Origin: Morganella morganii H1r | Lineage (GTDB): Bacteria; Pseudomonadota; Gammaproteobacteria; Enterobacterales; Enterobacteriaceae | Direction: 5' to 3' | NCBI RefSeq assembly: GCF_000633515.1 | Contig: NZ_AYMP01000015.1 | Coordinates: 1 to 64,000, forward strand | DNA length: 64,000 nucleotides | Shown: piece after piece, positions 9,111 through 18,908 of the stretch | How the letters are laid out: each line of letters begins with the position of its first letter | Position numbering within the stretch: position 1 is the first letter of the stretch | Made by a program: the position numbers and the translations under genes | The notes under the pieces: model-generated | The model's database searches: none | What the model saw: only the letters and a program-made list of their open reading frames with translations | What the model was told of the DNA's origin: nothing

Positions 9111-9452
9111 ATGAATGAGAGAGAAATCAGTCTCTTTATTGGCCGGCAAATTATGAGAAAACGGAAATCATCCGGCCTTTCCGGCAAAGCACTGGCCGAA
9201 TTGTTAGGATTAAGTCAGCAGCAGATATCCCGTTATGAGCAGGGTGTTACTAATATAAGAGCCAGCACACTGTTACAGCTCTCTTTTTTATTTAATGTCG
9301 ATGTCAAAAGCTTCTTTATTGATTGTATCGAAAAAAATAATCGGCTGAATACACTGAATTATAAAGAAAAAAAGAGTCAGGAAACTGACTGTGACATGAT
9401 CACGATTGATATGAAGAACAGAGGCAGAGGTAAAACCCGCAGCAAAAAATAA
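9111..9452 (+). CDS. XRE-family regulator, MrpJ-like (second of pair)
   Basis: A 113-residue protein with an N-terminal XRE helix-turn-helix domain (about 6-62; GRQIMRKRKSSGLSGKALAE then LSQQQISRYEQG) and a basic C-terminal tail ending GRGKTRSKK. It shares the MrpJ-type recognition-helix signature with its upstream neighbour, but the remainder differs, so the pair is not a recent duplication. Start is supported by its position and by an AAGGGC-like site. Role in fimbria or motility control is inferred from the family. Confidence 0.82.
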   Translation: MNEREISLFIGRQIMRKRKSSGLSGKALAELLGLSQQQISRYEQGVTNIRASTLLQLSFLFNVDVKSFFIDCIEKNNRLNTLNYKEKKSQETDCDMITIDMKNRGRGKTRSKK

Positions 9453-9643
9453 CACATTTCGTCAGTACCAACAGCCCGTCCCCATCATCCCGGATCATGC
9501 CGTTCCGGGCTGCCATCCTTTTTAATCGATACGTATCCGAATCCCCCGTCCTTCTGCTATCATTGCGTCCTTATTTCAGATTTCCGTTGCCGTGCGGCCG
9601 GCCTGATTCAGGCACCAGCCAAACCCGTAAAGAACAGTAAGAC

Positions 9644-10570
9644 ATGAATACACCGAAAGAACAGTACAACATCAATAAGTTGCAAAAGCGCCTGCGCAGC
9701 CATACCGGCAAAGCGATCGCAGATTTTAATATGATTGAGGACGGCGACCGCATTATGGTTTGCCTGTCCGGCGGCAAAGACAGTTACACCCTGCTTTCTG
9801 TTCTGCAGAGCCTGCAGCAGAGCGCACCAATCCGTTTTTCCCTGGTGGCTGTGAATCTCGATCAGAAACAGCCGGGTTTCCCTGAGCATATTTTGCCGGA
9901 ATATCTGGAAAAGCTGGGTGTTGAATACAAAATCGTCGAAGAAAATACCTACGGAATTGTGAAAGAGAAAATTCCGGAAGGGAAAACCACCTGCTCCCTG
10001 TGTTCCCGTCTGCGCCGGGGGATTTTGTACCGTACCGCGACTGAACTGGGTGCAACAAAAATCGCCCTCGGACATCACCGTGACGATATTCTGCAAACCC
10101 TGTTCCTGAATATGTTTTACGGCGGAAAACTCAAAGGCATGCCGCCGAAGCTGATGAGTGATGACGGTAAACATGTGGTCATCCGCCCGCTGGCCTATTG
10201 CCGCGAGAAAGACATTGAGCGTTTCGCCGAAGCCAAAGGGTTCCCGATCATTCCGTGTAACCTGTGCGGCTCTCAGCCGAATCTCCAGCGGCAGGTAATA
10301 AAAGATCTGCTGCGTGACTGGGATAAACGCTACCCGGGCCGGATTGAAACCATGTTCCGCGCTACCCAGAATGTCGTGCCATCGCATTTATGTGACACTG
10401 AATTATTCGATTTCAAATCTATCCATCACGGCAGTGAAGTCGTCGATGGCGGTGATCTTGCATTTGACCGCGAAACTCTGCCGGTTCAGCCGGTATGGGA
10501 TGATGAGGATGATGACCGCGAAAGCCCGGATTTCACAGAATTGCGTCTGGATGTGACGGAAGTGAAATAA
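9644..10570 (+). CDS. ttcA: tRNA 2-thiocytidine synthetase TtcA
   Basis: A 308-residue enzyme that thiolates cytidine 32 of certain tRNAs, using ATP and an iron-sulfur cluster. The PP-loop SGGKDS is at residues 42-47, and the cluster/catalytic cysteine pairs are CSLC (117-120) and CNLC (205-208). The length matches E. coli TtcA (311). An acidic tail (DDEDDDRE) follows the core. Neighbouring fnrS and zntB keep the E. coli order, but dbpA is absent between them. Confidence 0.96.
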   Translation: MNTPKEQYNINKLQKRLRSHTGKAIADFNMIEDGDRIMVCLSGGKDSYTLLSVLQSLQQSAPIRFSLVAVNLDQKQPGFPEHILPEYLEKLGVEYKIVEENTYGIVKEKIPEGKTTCSLCSRLRRGILYRTATELGATKIALGHHRDDILQTLFLNMFYGGKLKGMPPKLMSDDGKHVVIRPLAYCREKDIERFAEAKGFPIIPCNLCGSQPNLQRQVIKDLLRDWDKRYPGRIETMFRATQNVVPSHLCDTELFDFKSIHHGSEVVDGGDLAFDRETLPVQPVWDDEDDDRESPDFTELRLDVTEVK

Positions 10571-10633
10571 TCACGCTGTTATAGTGCCGTGCCACGGAGG
10601 GCGCGGCCTGAATGCCGGTGGTCTGTTTCAGGC

Positions 10634-10758
10634 AAAAAAAAACCGATGTATAAAATACACCGGCATGATAATGGTCAATATTCTGTATAAGAACTCAATA
10701 TGAGAAAAACTACAATTATGGAGCACAACGTTCATCGCTCAACGTTGTATTCACCTGC
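10634..10758 (-). ncRNA. fnrS: FnrS, FNR-activated small regulatory RNA
   Basis: On the minus strand the RNA begins GCAGGTGAAT, identical to the start of E. coli FnrS, and is followed by the conserved first hairpin (arms AACGTT and AACGTT around GAGCGATG) and GTGCTCCATA. It ends with a stem (CCGGTGTA/TACATCGG) and nine T residues. It lies next to zntB as in E. coli. A near-perfect FNR site is centred about 42 bp before the predicted 5' end. E. coli FnrS is an Hfq-dependent repressor of aerobic-metabolism mRNAs (sodA, sodB, maeA, folE and others). The 5' end and terminator are the best conserved; the middle has diverged. Confidence 0.92.
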
Positions 10759-10793
10759 GGGAGTAATAGTGCCCTAACCGGGCGAGGCATTTC

Positions 10794-10807
10794 TTGATAT
10801 ATCTCAA
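10794..10807 (-). promoter_or_regulatory. FNR box of fnrS
   Basis: On the minus strand TTGAGATATATCAA matches the FNR consensus TTGAT-N4-ATCAA with one mismatch. Its centre lies about 42 bp upstream of the predicted fnrS 5' end, the class II activator position. Confidence 0.88.
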
Positions 10808-10842
10808 GTCCGCTACGTAAAATCATATAAAAATGCACGTTT

Positions 10843-11826
10843 TTACAACCAGTTACTCTTACGTAACCACCAGGCAACAAATCCGATAACACCCGCCAGC
10901 CCCACACAGAACAAACTGAAGGCAAACGGAAAATCCCCTCCCGGAATCCCGCCGAGATTGACCCCGAACAATCCGGTCAGAAAGGTTGTCGGCAGAAAGA
11001 CCATTGCCAGCAGCGACATCGTGTAAGTACGCCGGTTCATGGCATCCGCCATCATATTAGTGATTTCATCCGAGATAACCGATGTCCGTGCGATACAGGA
11101 GTCAATATCGTCAATAATCCGCCCCAGACGGTCACTGATATCGGTCAGCTGGTGTCTGTCCTGCTCTGAGAGCCAGGTGTAACGCTCAGAGGCCAGCCGG
11201 GAAAACACGTCCCGCTGCGGTGCCATGTAGCGGCGCAGTACAATCAGTTGTTTGCGCAGCAACGCCAGCTCCCCGCGTGCCGGAATATGCTGATCGAGTA
11301 TCGCATCTTCCATATCAATCAGGGTATCGTGCAGATCTTCAATAAAATCCGCCACTTCATCGGTGATACAGAATGCGGCTTCTGCCAGCCATTCTCCGGT
11401 ATTTTTCACCCCTTCCCCGTTCTGTAAGTCATCCTGAATGGTCTGAATAGAATGTACTTTACGGTGGCGGGTGGAAATAATATAACTGCCGCAGATCCAG
11501 ATGCGGAAAGCCACCAGCTGATCCGGCCGGTCGCCGTCATTATTATTAATGGTTTGCAGGGTTATTAATGCACCTTCGCCGATACGGACAGCCCGCGGGC
11601 GGATCACCTCTTTCGTCAGTCCGTCACGCGCCTGCGGCGGCAATAGTTCCGTTTCACATAACCAGTGCTGATTACCGCCGGAAAGGTAGTCCAGATGCAG
11701 CCATACCGGCTGTTTTATTCCGGCAACCGCGTTGACATCCACCGGCGTACAGCCGCCCTCTCCGTCAAACTGCACCCGGCAGATGGGATCTGTTCCCTGA
11801 AAAGCAGATCCGTACAAAGCGCTCAT
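10843..11826 (-). CDS. zntB: Zinc transporter ZntB (CorA family)
   Basis: A 327-residue CorA-family metal transporter, the usual ZntB length. A large cytoplasmic alpha/beta domain with long helices is followed by two C-terminal membrane segments. The pore loop carries GVN (FGVNLGG), the GxN motif of ZntB/CorA proteins. The protein forms a pentamer in the inner membrane and moves zinc. Zinc uptake driven by protons is supported by more recent family work, although export was first proposed. Its 3' end faces fnrS on the same strand. Confidence 0.95.
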   Translation of the reverse strand: MSALYGSAFQGTDPICRVQFDGEGGCTPVDVNAVAGIKQPVWLHLDYLSGGNQHWLCETELLPPQARDGLTKEVIRPRAVRIGEGALITLQTINNNDGDRPDQLVAFRIWICGSYIISTRHRKVHSIQTIQDDLQNGEGVKNTGEWLAEAAFCITDEVADFIEDLHDTLIDMEDAILDQHIPARGELALLRKQLIVLRRYMAPQRDVFSRLASERYTWLSEQDRHQLTDISDRLGRIIDDIDSCIARTSVISDEITNMMADAMNRRTYTMSLLAMVFLPTTFLTGLFGVNLGGIPGGDFPFAFSLFCVGLAGVIGFVAWWLRKSNWL

Positions 11827-11913
11827 GCGTCTCTCCCCATTGTCCGTGAAAACAGCAGCTGAGTGTGTTCAGCCGGTGCCTGCCGCCGTCCGCAGCAGGT
11901 GCCGGAAGCAGGC

Positions 11914-13548
11914 TTAGTGTTTAATAATATAGAGATTATGGCTGTATGCCACATCTTCCGGATTATTGACCGGATATCCCTTCAGCCACGGTTTAATCAG
12001 ACGGCCGTTGGTATACTGATAGATTGGTGCTATCGGCATGTCTTCCGCCAGCAGTTTTTCGGCATCGTTATAGTCGGTATTACGGGCGTTATCATCTGTT
12101 TCCAGCGCGGCGGTTTTCAGCAGAGCATCATATTTTTCATTGTGATACTGTGCGATATTGCCGCTGTGTGTGCTGGTCAGCAAAGACAGGAAGGTTGATG
12201 GTTCGTTGTAATCCCCGACCCAGGAAGCACGGATCACATCAAAATTACCGGTATTGCGGCTGTCGATATAGGTTTTCCATTCCTGATTGACCAGTTTCAC
12301 TTCCGCACCCAGTTTTTTCTTCCACATCGACCCGATGGCAATGGCAATTTTCTGATGGTTTTCCGAACTGTTATACAGCAGGGATAATTTCAGCGGATTG
12401 TGCGGACCGTAACCGGCAGCGGCCAGCAGGGTTTTTGCCTGGCTGTCGAGCTCATCCTGTGTAAATTTCTGGTACAGGCCCGGCTCCGGTGTAAACCCGG
12501 CAGTAACATCCGGCGTGAAATGCCAGGCCGGTTTTTCGCCTGTACCCAGTACTTTCTCTGCGATCACCGCACGGTCAATGGTCATGGACAACGCCTGCCG
12601 CACGCGCGGGTCGTTTGTCGGCGCGCGCTGTGTATTGAAGGCGTAATAATAGGTACCGAGCTGATCCGGGATATAAATCTGATCCGGAATTACCTGTTTC
12701 AGTTTCTGATACTGGTTTTTCGGGAACGATTCCGTGATATCAAGATCATTGGACAGATAGCGTTTAGTGGCCTGAGATTCATGGTTAATCGGTACAAAGG
12801 TGACCGATGTCAGCACCGTGTGTTTGTGATCCCAGTAATGCTTATTGGGTGTCAGGACAATTTTTTCATTCACCACCCGGTCATGCAGGACAAATGCCCC
12901 GTTGCCGACCAGATGCCCGGTACGAATCCAGCTGTCGCCGTATTTTTCCACCGTGGCGCGATGTACCGGGAAAAGGCTGAAGTTTGCCGCCAGATTCGGG
13001 AAGTACGGCACAGGACGGTCTAACGTGACCCGCAGTGTCCGGTTGTCAGCGGCTTCAACACCGAGGGTTTCCGGCAGCATTTTGCCGTCGATAATCGCCT
13101 GCGCATTTTTAATCCCGGCCAGCGGTGCAAACCAGGCAAAGGTAGAGAGGTTTTCCGGGTTCACCAGGCGCTGCCAGCTGTAGACAAAGTCCTGTGCGGT
13201 CACCGGTGAGCCGTCTGACCAGCGGGCATCGTCACGCAGGCGGAATGTCCACACCTGATTGTTGCGGGTCTCCCAGGAAAGTGCGACACCGGGCACCGGT
13301 TTGCCGTCCGCCCCCTGGCTGGTCAGCCCTTCAAATAAATCACGCAGGATCTGGGCTTCGGTCAGTCCGACCGCTTTAATCGGATCCAGAGACGCGGGTT
13401 CATCCTTCAGATGCCGGTAAACAGATTGTTCTTTTGCCAGCTGTGTTCCGGCCGGAATGTCCGCCGCTGTTGCACAAAATAGTGAAGAAAAAGTGAAAAA
13501 CGTCCCGGCAAGAAGTGCGGAACGGGAAAATTTTGCTGGCCTGAACAT
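11914..13548 (-). CDS. mppA: Periplasmic murein tripeptide-binding protein MppA
   Basis: A 544-residue SBP_bac_5 (OppA-like) solute-binding protein with a signal peptide (cleavage near ATAA-DIPAG, residue 29). It resembles OppA closely (YRHLKDEPASLDPIKAVGLT). It is called MppA because it sits between zntB and tpx as in E. coli and no oppBCDF genes follow. MppA captures L-Ala-D-Glu-mDAP released by cell-wall turnover and delivers it through the Opp permease. An OppA paralogue with another peptide preference is the alternative. Confidence 0.88.
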   Translation of the reverse strand: MFRPAKFSRSALLAGTFFTFSSLFCATAADIPAGTQLAKEQSVYRHLKDEPASLDPIKAVGLTEAQILRDLFEGLTSQGADGKPVPGVALSWETRNNQVWTFRLRDDARWSDGSPVTAQDFVYSWQRLVNPENLSTFAWFAPLAGIKNAQAIIDGKMLPETLGVEAADNRTLRVTLDRPVPYFPNLAANFSLFPVHRATVEKYGDSWIRTGHLVGNGAFVLHDRVVNEKIVLTPNKHYWDHKHTVLTSVTFVPINHESQATKRYLSNDLDITESFPKNQYQKLKQVIPDQIYIPDQLGTYYYAFNTQRAPTNDPRVRQALSMTIDRAVIAEKVLGTGEKPAWHFTPDVTAGFTPEPGLYQKFTQDELDSQAKTLLAAAGYGPHNPLKLSLLYNSSENHQKIAIAIGSMWKKKLGAEVKLVNQEWKTYIDSRNTGNFDVIRASWVGDYNEPSTFLSLLTSTHSGNIAQYHNEKYDALLKTAALETDDNARNTDYNDAEKLLAEDMPIAPIYQYTNGRLIKPWLKGYPVNNPEDVAYSHNLYIIKH

Positions 13549-13612
13549 AACACGCGCCTTGTATTAAAAATGGTAAACCGATAGATTATCTGATGATTAC
13601 CGAAACACAACA

Positions 13613-13646
13613 ACCGGATATTACATTTTAATTAACGATATCCGGT
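13613..13646. promoter_or_regulatory. Inverted repeat between mppA and tpx
   Basis: Perfect 9-bp arms ACCGGATAT (13613-13621) and ATATCCGGT (13638-13646) lie in the divergent promoter region of mppA and tpx. It could be an operator, or a hairpin in the tpx leader. No known regulator consensus was matched. Confidence 0.35.
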
Positions 13647-13710
13647 GAGAATACACCTGCAAGGTATTTTTGATACCGACAATAATGAGCCCGTTCAGAG
13701 GATGATAAAA

Positions 13711-14214
13711 ATGACACAAACAGTAAAACTTCAGGGTAATGATGTTCTGGTTTACGGCGCACTTCCGCGTACCGGTGAGAAAGCCGTGCCATTTAAATTA
13801 GTCGCTAATGATTTGTCAGATGTTCAGCTCACCAAATTCGCCGGGAAGCGTAAGATTCTGAATATTTTCCCGAGTGTGGATACCGGTGTCTGCGCCACCT
13901 CCGTACGCAAATTCAATGAAACTGCCGCAAAACTGTCCGATACCGTGGTGTTATGTATTTCTGCGGATCTGCCGTTTGCACAGTCCCGTTTCTGCGGTGC
14001 GGAAGGTATTGAGAATGTGGTGATGCTCTCCACCCTGCGTGATCCGGAATTCCGTGAGAATTACGGTGTCGGTATCGGCAGCGGCCCGCTGGCCGGTCTG
14101 TGCGCCCGTGCGGTGATCGTACTGGATGAGAACGACACGGTGATTTACAGCCAGCTGGTCGGTGAAATCACCGAAGAGCCGGATTATGACAGCGCGCTGA
14201 ATGCACTGAAATAA
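13711..14214 (+). CDS. tpx: Lipid hydroperoxide/thiol peroxidase Tpx
   Basis: A 167-residue atypical 2-Cys peroxiredoxin. The peroxidatic cysteine lies in [15 protein letters not shown] and the resolving cysteine in SRFCGAEG, both family signatures. It reduces organic and hydrogen peroxides with thioredoxin in the periplasm or cytosol. AGAGG at 13697-13701 supports the start at 13711; in-frame starts upstream would add residues absent from the E. coli protein. Placed between mppA and tyrR as in E. coli. Confidence 0.96.
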   Translation: MTQTVKLQGNDVLVYGALPRTGEKAVPFKLVANDLSDVQLTKFAGKRKILNIFPSVDTGVCATSVRKFNETAAKLSDTVVLCISADLPFAQSRFCGAEGIENVVMLSTLRDPEFRENYGVGIGSGPLAGLCARAVIVLDENDTVIYSQLVGEITEEPDYDSALNALK

Positions 14215-14232
14215 GTTACCCGTATCTGTAAA

Positions 14233-14270
14233 AAACCCCGCTGCCGGTGACGGTAGCGGGGTTTATTTTT
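14233..14270. terminator. Terminator between tpx and tyrR
   Basis: A strong GC-rich stem (arms AACCCCGCT and AGCGGGGTT, within 14234-14263) has a T-rich flank on the tpx side and A residues on the other. It probably serves both convergent genes. Confidence 0.88.
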
Positions 14271-14284
14271 ACAGAAGGAAGGAA

Positions 14285-15871
14285 CTACGCCTCCTCACCC
14301 TCATCGTCTTTTGCCGCACCGCGCCGCTGGCTCAGCCCGTACTCACGCAGTTTATTGGCGATCGCGGTATGTGAGACATTCAGGCGTTTCGCCAGCTTAC
14401 GGGTGCTCGGATAATGGCGGTAAAGCCGTGTCAGCACAGAGCACTCAAACCGTTTGGTGATATCATCCAGCGAGCCGCTGAGGATGTCCTCACTGAAGCC
14501 GATTTCCGCTTCCAGCTCCGGCAGAACGATGTCCTGCGGACGCAGCAGCGAACCTTCCAGTGAAGAAAGTGCCTGATAAATCACATTGCGCAGCTGACGG
14601 ACGTTGCCCGGCCAGTGATAAGCACAAAGGAACTGTCCCAGCTCAGGTGCCAGACGCGGCTCCTCACAACCCTGCTCCTCAGAGAAACGCTTCACGAAAT
14701 CCCGGGTCAGCGGCAGGATATCTTCCTGATGCTCACGCAGCGGCGGAATGGTCAGCGTCAGCACATTGAGGCGGTAATAGAGATCCTCACGGAATTTGCC
14801 TTCCTTAACCAGCTCCAGCAGATTTTTCTGGGTCGCACAGATAACCCGTACATCCACTTTCACCTCATGCTCTTCCCCGACACGGCGGAATGTGCCGTCA
14901 TTCAGAAAACGCAGCAGTTTGATCTGCATCTGCGGGGACATTTCCGCGATTTCATCCAGCAGAACTGTGCCGCCGCTGGCCTGCTCAAAGAAACCTTTTT
15001 TCGGCTCGGTGCTGTTGGCATAAGCCCCGGCAGCGTAACCGAACAGCTCAGTTTCCACCACATCGTCCGGCATTGAGGCACAGTTCAGCCCGAGGAACGG
15101 CTGATTACCGCGCACACTGCAGAGATGACAGGCTTTGGCGAACACATCTTTCCCGGTGCCGGTTTCACCGACCAGTAACAGCGGGGAATCCATTTTTGCC
15201 ATGCGCTGTGCCTGTTCGACCACATGGCGCATTTTGGCGCTTTTCGCCACCAAATCATCAAAACTGCCGGAATGCATCACCTGCATACGGCGCTTCTGCC
15301 CGTTGGTGCTCTCACTGACGGTGCGCAGCAGCACAACCGCACCGATAGTGGCGGAGGCATCATCTTTTTCGTCAAAGTTAATCGGCGTCACATTCAGGGT
15401 GTAAGAGCGGCCTTTGAGTGTGATGCTTTCCTTGTACGGCGCGGGTTCATCATCCTCAATCCAGCGGGAGAAGTTGAACTGGCTGAAATAGTAAGTGATG
15501 TTGCGCTGACGGATGCGCTCTTCGGTAGTGGCAAACAGGGAGAGTGCCGCGCTGTTGGCCAGTTCAATATTGCCGCGCAGGTCGAGGGATAAAATCGGGT
15601 CTTCCAGGGATTCGAGCAATGCCCACATGGCGCGCTGTTCGCGCTCAGACGGCATAAAGTGAACAGTTCTGACATCCACCACACCCTGAATCCGGCGGAT
15701 CTCAGCCATCAGAGACTGGAACACAGAAAAATCGATCTGCATAAAATTGAGGTATATCCGGCCGTTACGGGCAATTTCGATGCCTTTGAGGTCGATATTT
15801 TGTAATACCAGCAGATCCAATAACTCCCGCGTCAGTCCGATTCGGTCCTGGCAAATTACTTCCAATCGCAT
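14285..15871 (-). CDS. tyrR: Transcriptional regulator TyrR
   Basis: A 528-residue regulator of aromatic amino-acid biosynthesis and transport. It has an N-terminal ACT domain (1-75), a PAS domain (about 80-190), an AAA+ domain with Walker A GETGTGKD (235-242) and a C-terminal helix-turn-helix (STRKLAKRLNVSHTAIANKLREYG). In place of the sigma-54 contact loop GAFTGA it has GAYANS, as expected for TyrR, which works with sigma-70 RNA polymerase. It is slightly longer than E. coli TyrR (513) owing to a charged C-terminal tail. Confidence 0.96.
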   Translation of the reverse strand: MRLEVICQDRIGLTRELLDLLVLQNIDLKGIEIARNGRIYLNFMQIDFSVFQSLMAEIRRIQGVVDVRTVHFMPSEREQRAMWALLESLEDPILSLDLRGNIELANSAALSLFATTEERIRQRNITYYFSQFNFSRWIEDDEPAPYKESITLKGRSYTLNVTPINFDEKDDASATIGAVVLLRTVSESTNGQKRRMQVMHSGSFDDLVAKSAKMRHVVEQAQRMAKMDSPLLLVGETGTGKDVFAKACHLCSVRGNQPFLGLNCASMPDDVVETELFGYAAGAYANSTEPKKGFFEQASGGTVLLDEIAEMSPQMQIKLLRFLNDGTFRRVGEEHEVKVDVRVICATQKNLLELVKEGKFREDLYYRLNVLTLTIPPLREHQEDILPLTRDFVKRFSEEQGCEEPRLAPELGQFLCAYHWPGNVRQLRNVIYQALSSLEGSLLRPQDIVLPELEAEIGFSEDILSGSLDDITKRFECSVLTRLYRHYPSTRKLAKRLNVSHTAIANKLREYGLSQRRGAAKDDEGEEA

Positions 15872-15923
15872 CGTTACGATCCTATTTACACTTAAGTTAT
15901 TATTTTCCCGTTAATTGAAACTG

Positions 15924-15952
15924 ATTTTACGGTATAAAATGAAAACTGTCAC
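15924..15952 (-). promoter_or_regulatory. Probable sigma-70 promoter of tyrR
   Basis: Minus-strand -35 GTGACA (15947-15952) and -10 TAAAAT (15924-15929) are separated by exactly 17 bp, about 45 bp upstream of the tyrR start. No TGTAAA-N6-TTTACA TyrR box was found beside it. Confidence 0.6.
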
Positions 15953-16159
15953 GATTTGTTGACACAATAAATGCGTTCCTGCGGTGTTTCTCCACAGTTC
16001 CGTGTGAAAAGGCAATGAAAGTACAGATATGTCAGTCGGTTAACGAAGATTTATTCAGCGCGGACGGCAAACCGCGCCGGAGAGGTGATACAGCGACCCG
16101 CAGGGAGCATAGCGGGATTGTTATGAAAAAAATAGTGACCGGGCACGAATTTCTGTATA
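15953..16159. other. Intergenic region between tyrR promoter and ycjF
   Basis: Nothing convincing was seen in this stretch apart from a GC-rich inverted repeat (GCGCGG/CCGCGC near 16057-16078). Confidence 0.4.
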
Positions 16160-16196
16160 AAAAAGCCGGATGACATCACAAAATGCGCATCCGGCA
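16160..16196 (-). terminator. Terminator of the psp-ycjXF operon
   Basis: On the minus strand, arms GCCGGATG/CATCCGGC (16165-16172 and 16188-16195) are followed by a T run, just after the ycjF stop. Confidence 0.8.
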
Positions 16197-16206
16197 GGGT
16201 TATCGG

Positions 16207-17277
16207 CTACAGGGCGGATTTTTCCGCACTCTTCCCTTTCGGGACTGCCCGTTTAAGCTGCTGTAACAGCTGTTTACGGAAATCCGTCAGTTTAGGTTTA
16301 TCCGTTCCGGTCCAGGGCAACGGACGGCACAGTTCCATCGCTTTGATCCCCAGACGGGCGGTCAGCAGCCCGGCCCCCATTCCTTGTGCGGCACGGGCGG
16401 ATAACCGTGCAGTGATATCCTGAGAAAGCCAGTCCATCCCCACTTCGCGGATAAGCTCGGAAGCACCCGCGAAAGCAATATTGAGCAGCACCAGTTTAAA
16501 CAGACGCAGGCGGCTGTAATACCCCAGCTCAATACCGTAAATCGCCGCCACCTGATTAATCAGCCGGATATTACGCCAGGCTATAAAGGCCATATCCACC
16601 AGCGCCAGCGGGCTGACGGCTATCATCAGCGCAGATTCCGCCGCGAAACGGCTGATCACACGGCGCGCCTGTTCATCTGTTACCGGCTGAACGAGCTGAC
16701 TGTACAGCGTCACCACTTCGCGGTCATTATGGCTGCTCTGTAACAGGCTCTGCCATTGCTGTAACGCGGGGTGGTGTGACGGGATATTGGCCTGTTTCGC
16801 CAGTTTTTCACAAAATGCACGCCCGTCGCCGATACGGTGACTTTGCAGTAATTCCTCTGCCGCTTCGCGCTCTGTGGCCCGCTGACGCAGCCGGTACATA
16901 CGCCGCCATTCCGTGATAACGGATCCGGCAGCGGCAATCAGTACCAGAAAAGTGGCAGCAATGCCGCCGAGAGCTGTCCAGTCATTACCTGTCCAGGCAT
17001 CATTCACCCACTGAATCAGTTGTGCAACAGCGCTGATCCCCAGCAAACCGCCCGCAACAAAGACCAGTTTACGCCACAGGCTGCGCCGGGGTTTCAGCGC
17101 CTGAATCAGCAGGGCTTCCGCTTCCCCGTCTGACGCCTGTTCTGCCGTGAATTCCGTGCGTTCAAACTGTACGCTGTCATCATCCGCAAACTGGTGCGCC
17201 GGTTTTATGATGTCCTGTACCGGCGGCGACAGCGGCGCTTCCTCAAAATCAATCCGGGATTTAATCGGCTCACTCAT
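16207..17277 (-). CDS. ycjF: UPF0283/DUF697 inner-membrane protein YcjF
   Basis: A 356-residue membrane protein of the YcjF family. Two hydrophobic segments near residues 70-115 follow an acidic N-terminal tail, and the C-terminal DUF697 domain contains further hydrophobic helices ([19 protein letters not shown]). It overlaps ycjX by 4 bp, so the two are translationally coupled. In E. coli ycjXF are induced with the psp genes. The molecular role is not established; an accessory role in envelope stress is inferred from the operon. Confidence 0.92.
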   Translation of the reverse strand: MSEPIKSRIDFEEAPLSPPVQDIIKPAHQFADDDSVQFERTEFTAEQASDGEAEALLIQALKPRRSLWRKLVFVAGGLLGISAVAQLIQWVNDAWTGNDWTALGGIAATFLVLIAAAGSVITEWRRMYRLRQRATEREAAEELLQSHRIGDGRAFCEKLAKQANIPSHHPALQQWQSLLQSSHNDREVVTLYSQLVQPVTDEQARRVISRFAAESALMIAVSPLALVDMAFIAWRNIRLINQVAAIYGIELGYYSRLRLFKLVLLNIAFAGASELIREVGMDWLSQDITARLSARAAQGMGAGLLTARLGIKAMELCRPLPWTGTDKPKLTDFRKQLLQQLKRAVPKGKSAEKSAL

Positions 17278-18671
17278 GACAGTTTATCTCCCAGTAAAAA
17301 TTCCATCGCACTGTCCATCCGGATATGCGGCAGCGGCGTATCCATCCGCATCGGTAATGGCCGGAAGGATTCAAACTGAAATCCCTGCTGCTGCCAGAAG
17401 TCTGCATCCGGCAGCCGTTTCGGTACTTCGCCGGGATAAAAGGTCAGCGGGGTGTTATCTGCCAGCCGGGTGCCCTTCAGCGCGGGCATTTTTTCCCCGT
17501 TATGCATCACCATGCCGTATTCCGTGGCCTGTACTGACGCCAGCCCGGTGCAGTCCATTTTAATCCCTTCAAAAGCAGCCTGCTGCCAGGCTGACTGCGT
17601 CAGCTGCTGAAGCAGCGCCACAAGATTGGCGTGCTGGTCGGCAGTGACATGATCCGCTTTGCTGGCGGCAAACAGCAGTTTGTCGATACAGGGGGAAAAC
17701 AGGCGGCGTAATAGTGTGCGTTTGCCGTAATGAAAGCTCTGCATCAGCTGAGTCAGTGCCAGACGCATATCCGTAAACGCCTGCGGCCCGCTGTTGAGCG
17801 GGGTCAGGCAATCCACCAGCACAATCTGGCGGTCGAAATGCTGAAAATAGTGTTTATAGAAACCGTTGACCACATGGTCACAATAATACTGATAGCGATC
17901 GCGCAGCATGCCGAGGACACTGCTTTTTGCCGCTTTCGCCAGCCGGGACGGATCCGGCATCAGGTCGGTAATAAACGGGAAAAACTGTAATCCGGGTGCA
18001 CCGGCCATATCCCCCGGCAGTACAAAACGACCCGGCTGGATAAAGTGAAAACCTGCGGCTTTGCAGCGGTGCAGGTAATCGGTATAGGCCTGTGCAATAG
18101 CGGCCAGCTGCTGTTCATCCGCCGGGGCATCAGGATCAAGCTGACGGCACAGTGCCAGCCACGGCTCTGCCCATTCACCCCGTTCGCCTTTGAGCAGGGT
18201 TTTCATCTGCTGCGACCAGGTGAGGTAATCCTGTTCCAGCATCGGCAGATCCAGCAGCCACTCTCCCGGGTAATCGACGATTTCCAGGTAGAGCGTGGAC
18301 GTTTCTTTAAAGTGACGCAGCAAACTGTCCTGAGTGCGGTAACGCAGTTTCAGCCGGATTTCGCTGACACCGCGCGTCGGCACCGGCCAGTCCGGTGGTG
18401 TGCCGTACAGCGAGGCCAGCCCTTCATCATAGGCAAAGCGCGGCACCCCCAGGTCCCGCTGCGGGATGCGTTTCACGCCGAGAATACGGCCGTCACGGGC
18501 AGCCGAAAACAGCGGCAGACGCGCACCGCTCTGTACATTCATCAGCTGATTAACAAACGAGGTAATAAACGCGGTCTTGCCGCTGCGGCTCAGTCCGGTA
18601 ACGGCAAGACGAAGATGACGATCCAGCCCCCGGTTGACGAGGGCACTCAGCTCATTTTGCAGTCGTTTCAT
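17274..18671 (-). CDS. ycjX: YcjX, DUF463 GTPase-like protein
   Basis: A 465-residue P-loop protein. GLSRSGKT (26-33) is the nucleotide-binding loop, and [15 protein letters not shown] fits a switch-like region. E. coli YcjX aligns over the full length from MKRLQNEL, so the start at 18671 is preferred to one 8 codons upstream. The start lies inside the end of pspD (20-bp overlap), and the stop overlaps ycjF. It is part of the phage-shock operon, although its activity is poorly known. Confidence 0.93.
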   Translation of the reverse strand: MKRLQNELSALVNRGLDRHLRLAVTGLSRSGKTAFITSFVNQLMNVQSGARLPLFSAARDGRILGVKRIPQRDLGVPRFAYDEGLASLYGTPPDWPVPTRGVSEIRLKLRYRTQDSLLRHFKETSTLYLEIVDYPGEWLLDLPMLEQDYLTWSQQMKTLLKGERGEWAEPWLALCRQLDPDAPADEQQLAAIAQAYTDYLHRCKAAGFHFIQPGRFVLPGDMAGAPGLQFFPFITDLMPDPSRLAKAAKSSVLGMLRDRYQYYCDHVVNGFYKHYFQHFDRQIVLVDCLTPLNSGPQAFTDMRLALTQLMQSFHYGKRTLLRRLFSPCIDKLLFAASKADHVTADQHANLVALLQQLTQSAWQQAAFEGIKMDCTGLASVQATEYGMVMHNGEKMPALKGTRLADNTPLTFYPGEVPKRLPDADFWQQQGFQFESFRPLPMRMDTPLPHIRMDSAMEFLLGDKLS

Positions 18672-18888
18672 AATTCTCCGGTGTAAAACGGCCAATCACT
18701 TTTTTCATACCGGCACGGATAACAGGCTCCAGTACCAGTATTGCCGCCCCGCGCAGGGCAGGACGGGTAACCGATTTCAGAATCACCCCGGCAATACCGC
18801 CGGGCGCTGTTGCCAGTGCCGCGGTGGTTAACAGCTGCGCCCCGGTTTTTCCGGCACGCAGCAGGGTGTGTTTATCCGGCCATTTCAT
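18652..18888 (-). CDS. pspD: Phage shock protein PspD
   Basis: A 78-residue small membrane-associated protein with a Gly/Ala-rich hydrophobic centre (LTTAALATAPGGIAGVILKS) and a basic C-terminal half, as in E. coli PspD (73). It is the least conserved psp gene, so the call rests on length, pattern and position after pspC. It is a peripheral inner-membrane protein of the stress response with unclear role. Confidence 0.85.
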   Translation of the reverse strand: MKWPDKHTLLRAGKTGAQLLTTAALATAPGGIAGVILKSVTRPALRGAAILVLEPVIRAGMKKVIGRFTPENYETTAK

Positions 18889-18908
18889 ACAGTTCTCCGT
18901 CTGACAGA

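Noticed and set aside
9608..10387. Long open frame (259 codons) opposite ttcA
   Set aside because: It lies wholly antisense to a strongly conserved gene and has no homologous motif.
15872..15960. TyrR box for autoregulation of tyrR
   Set aside because: Only one half-site (TGTAAA) occurs; no TTTACA at the right distance.
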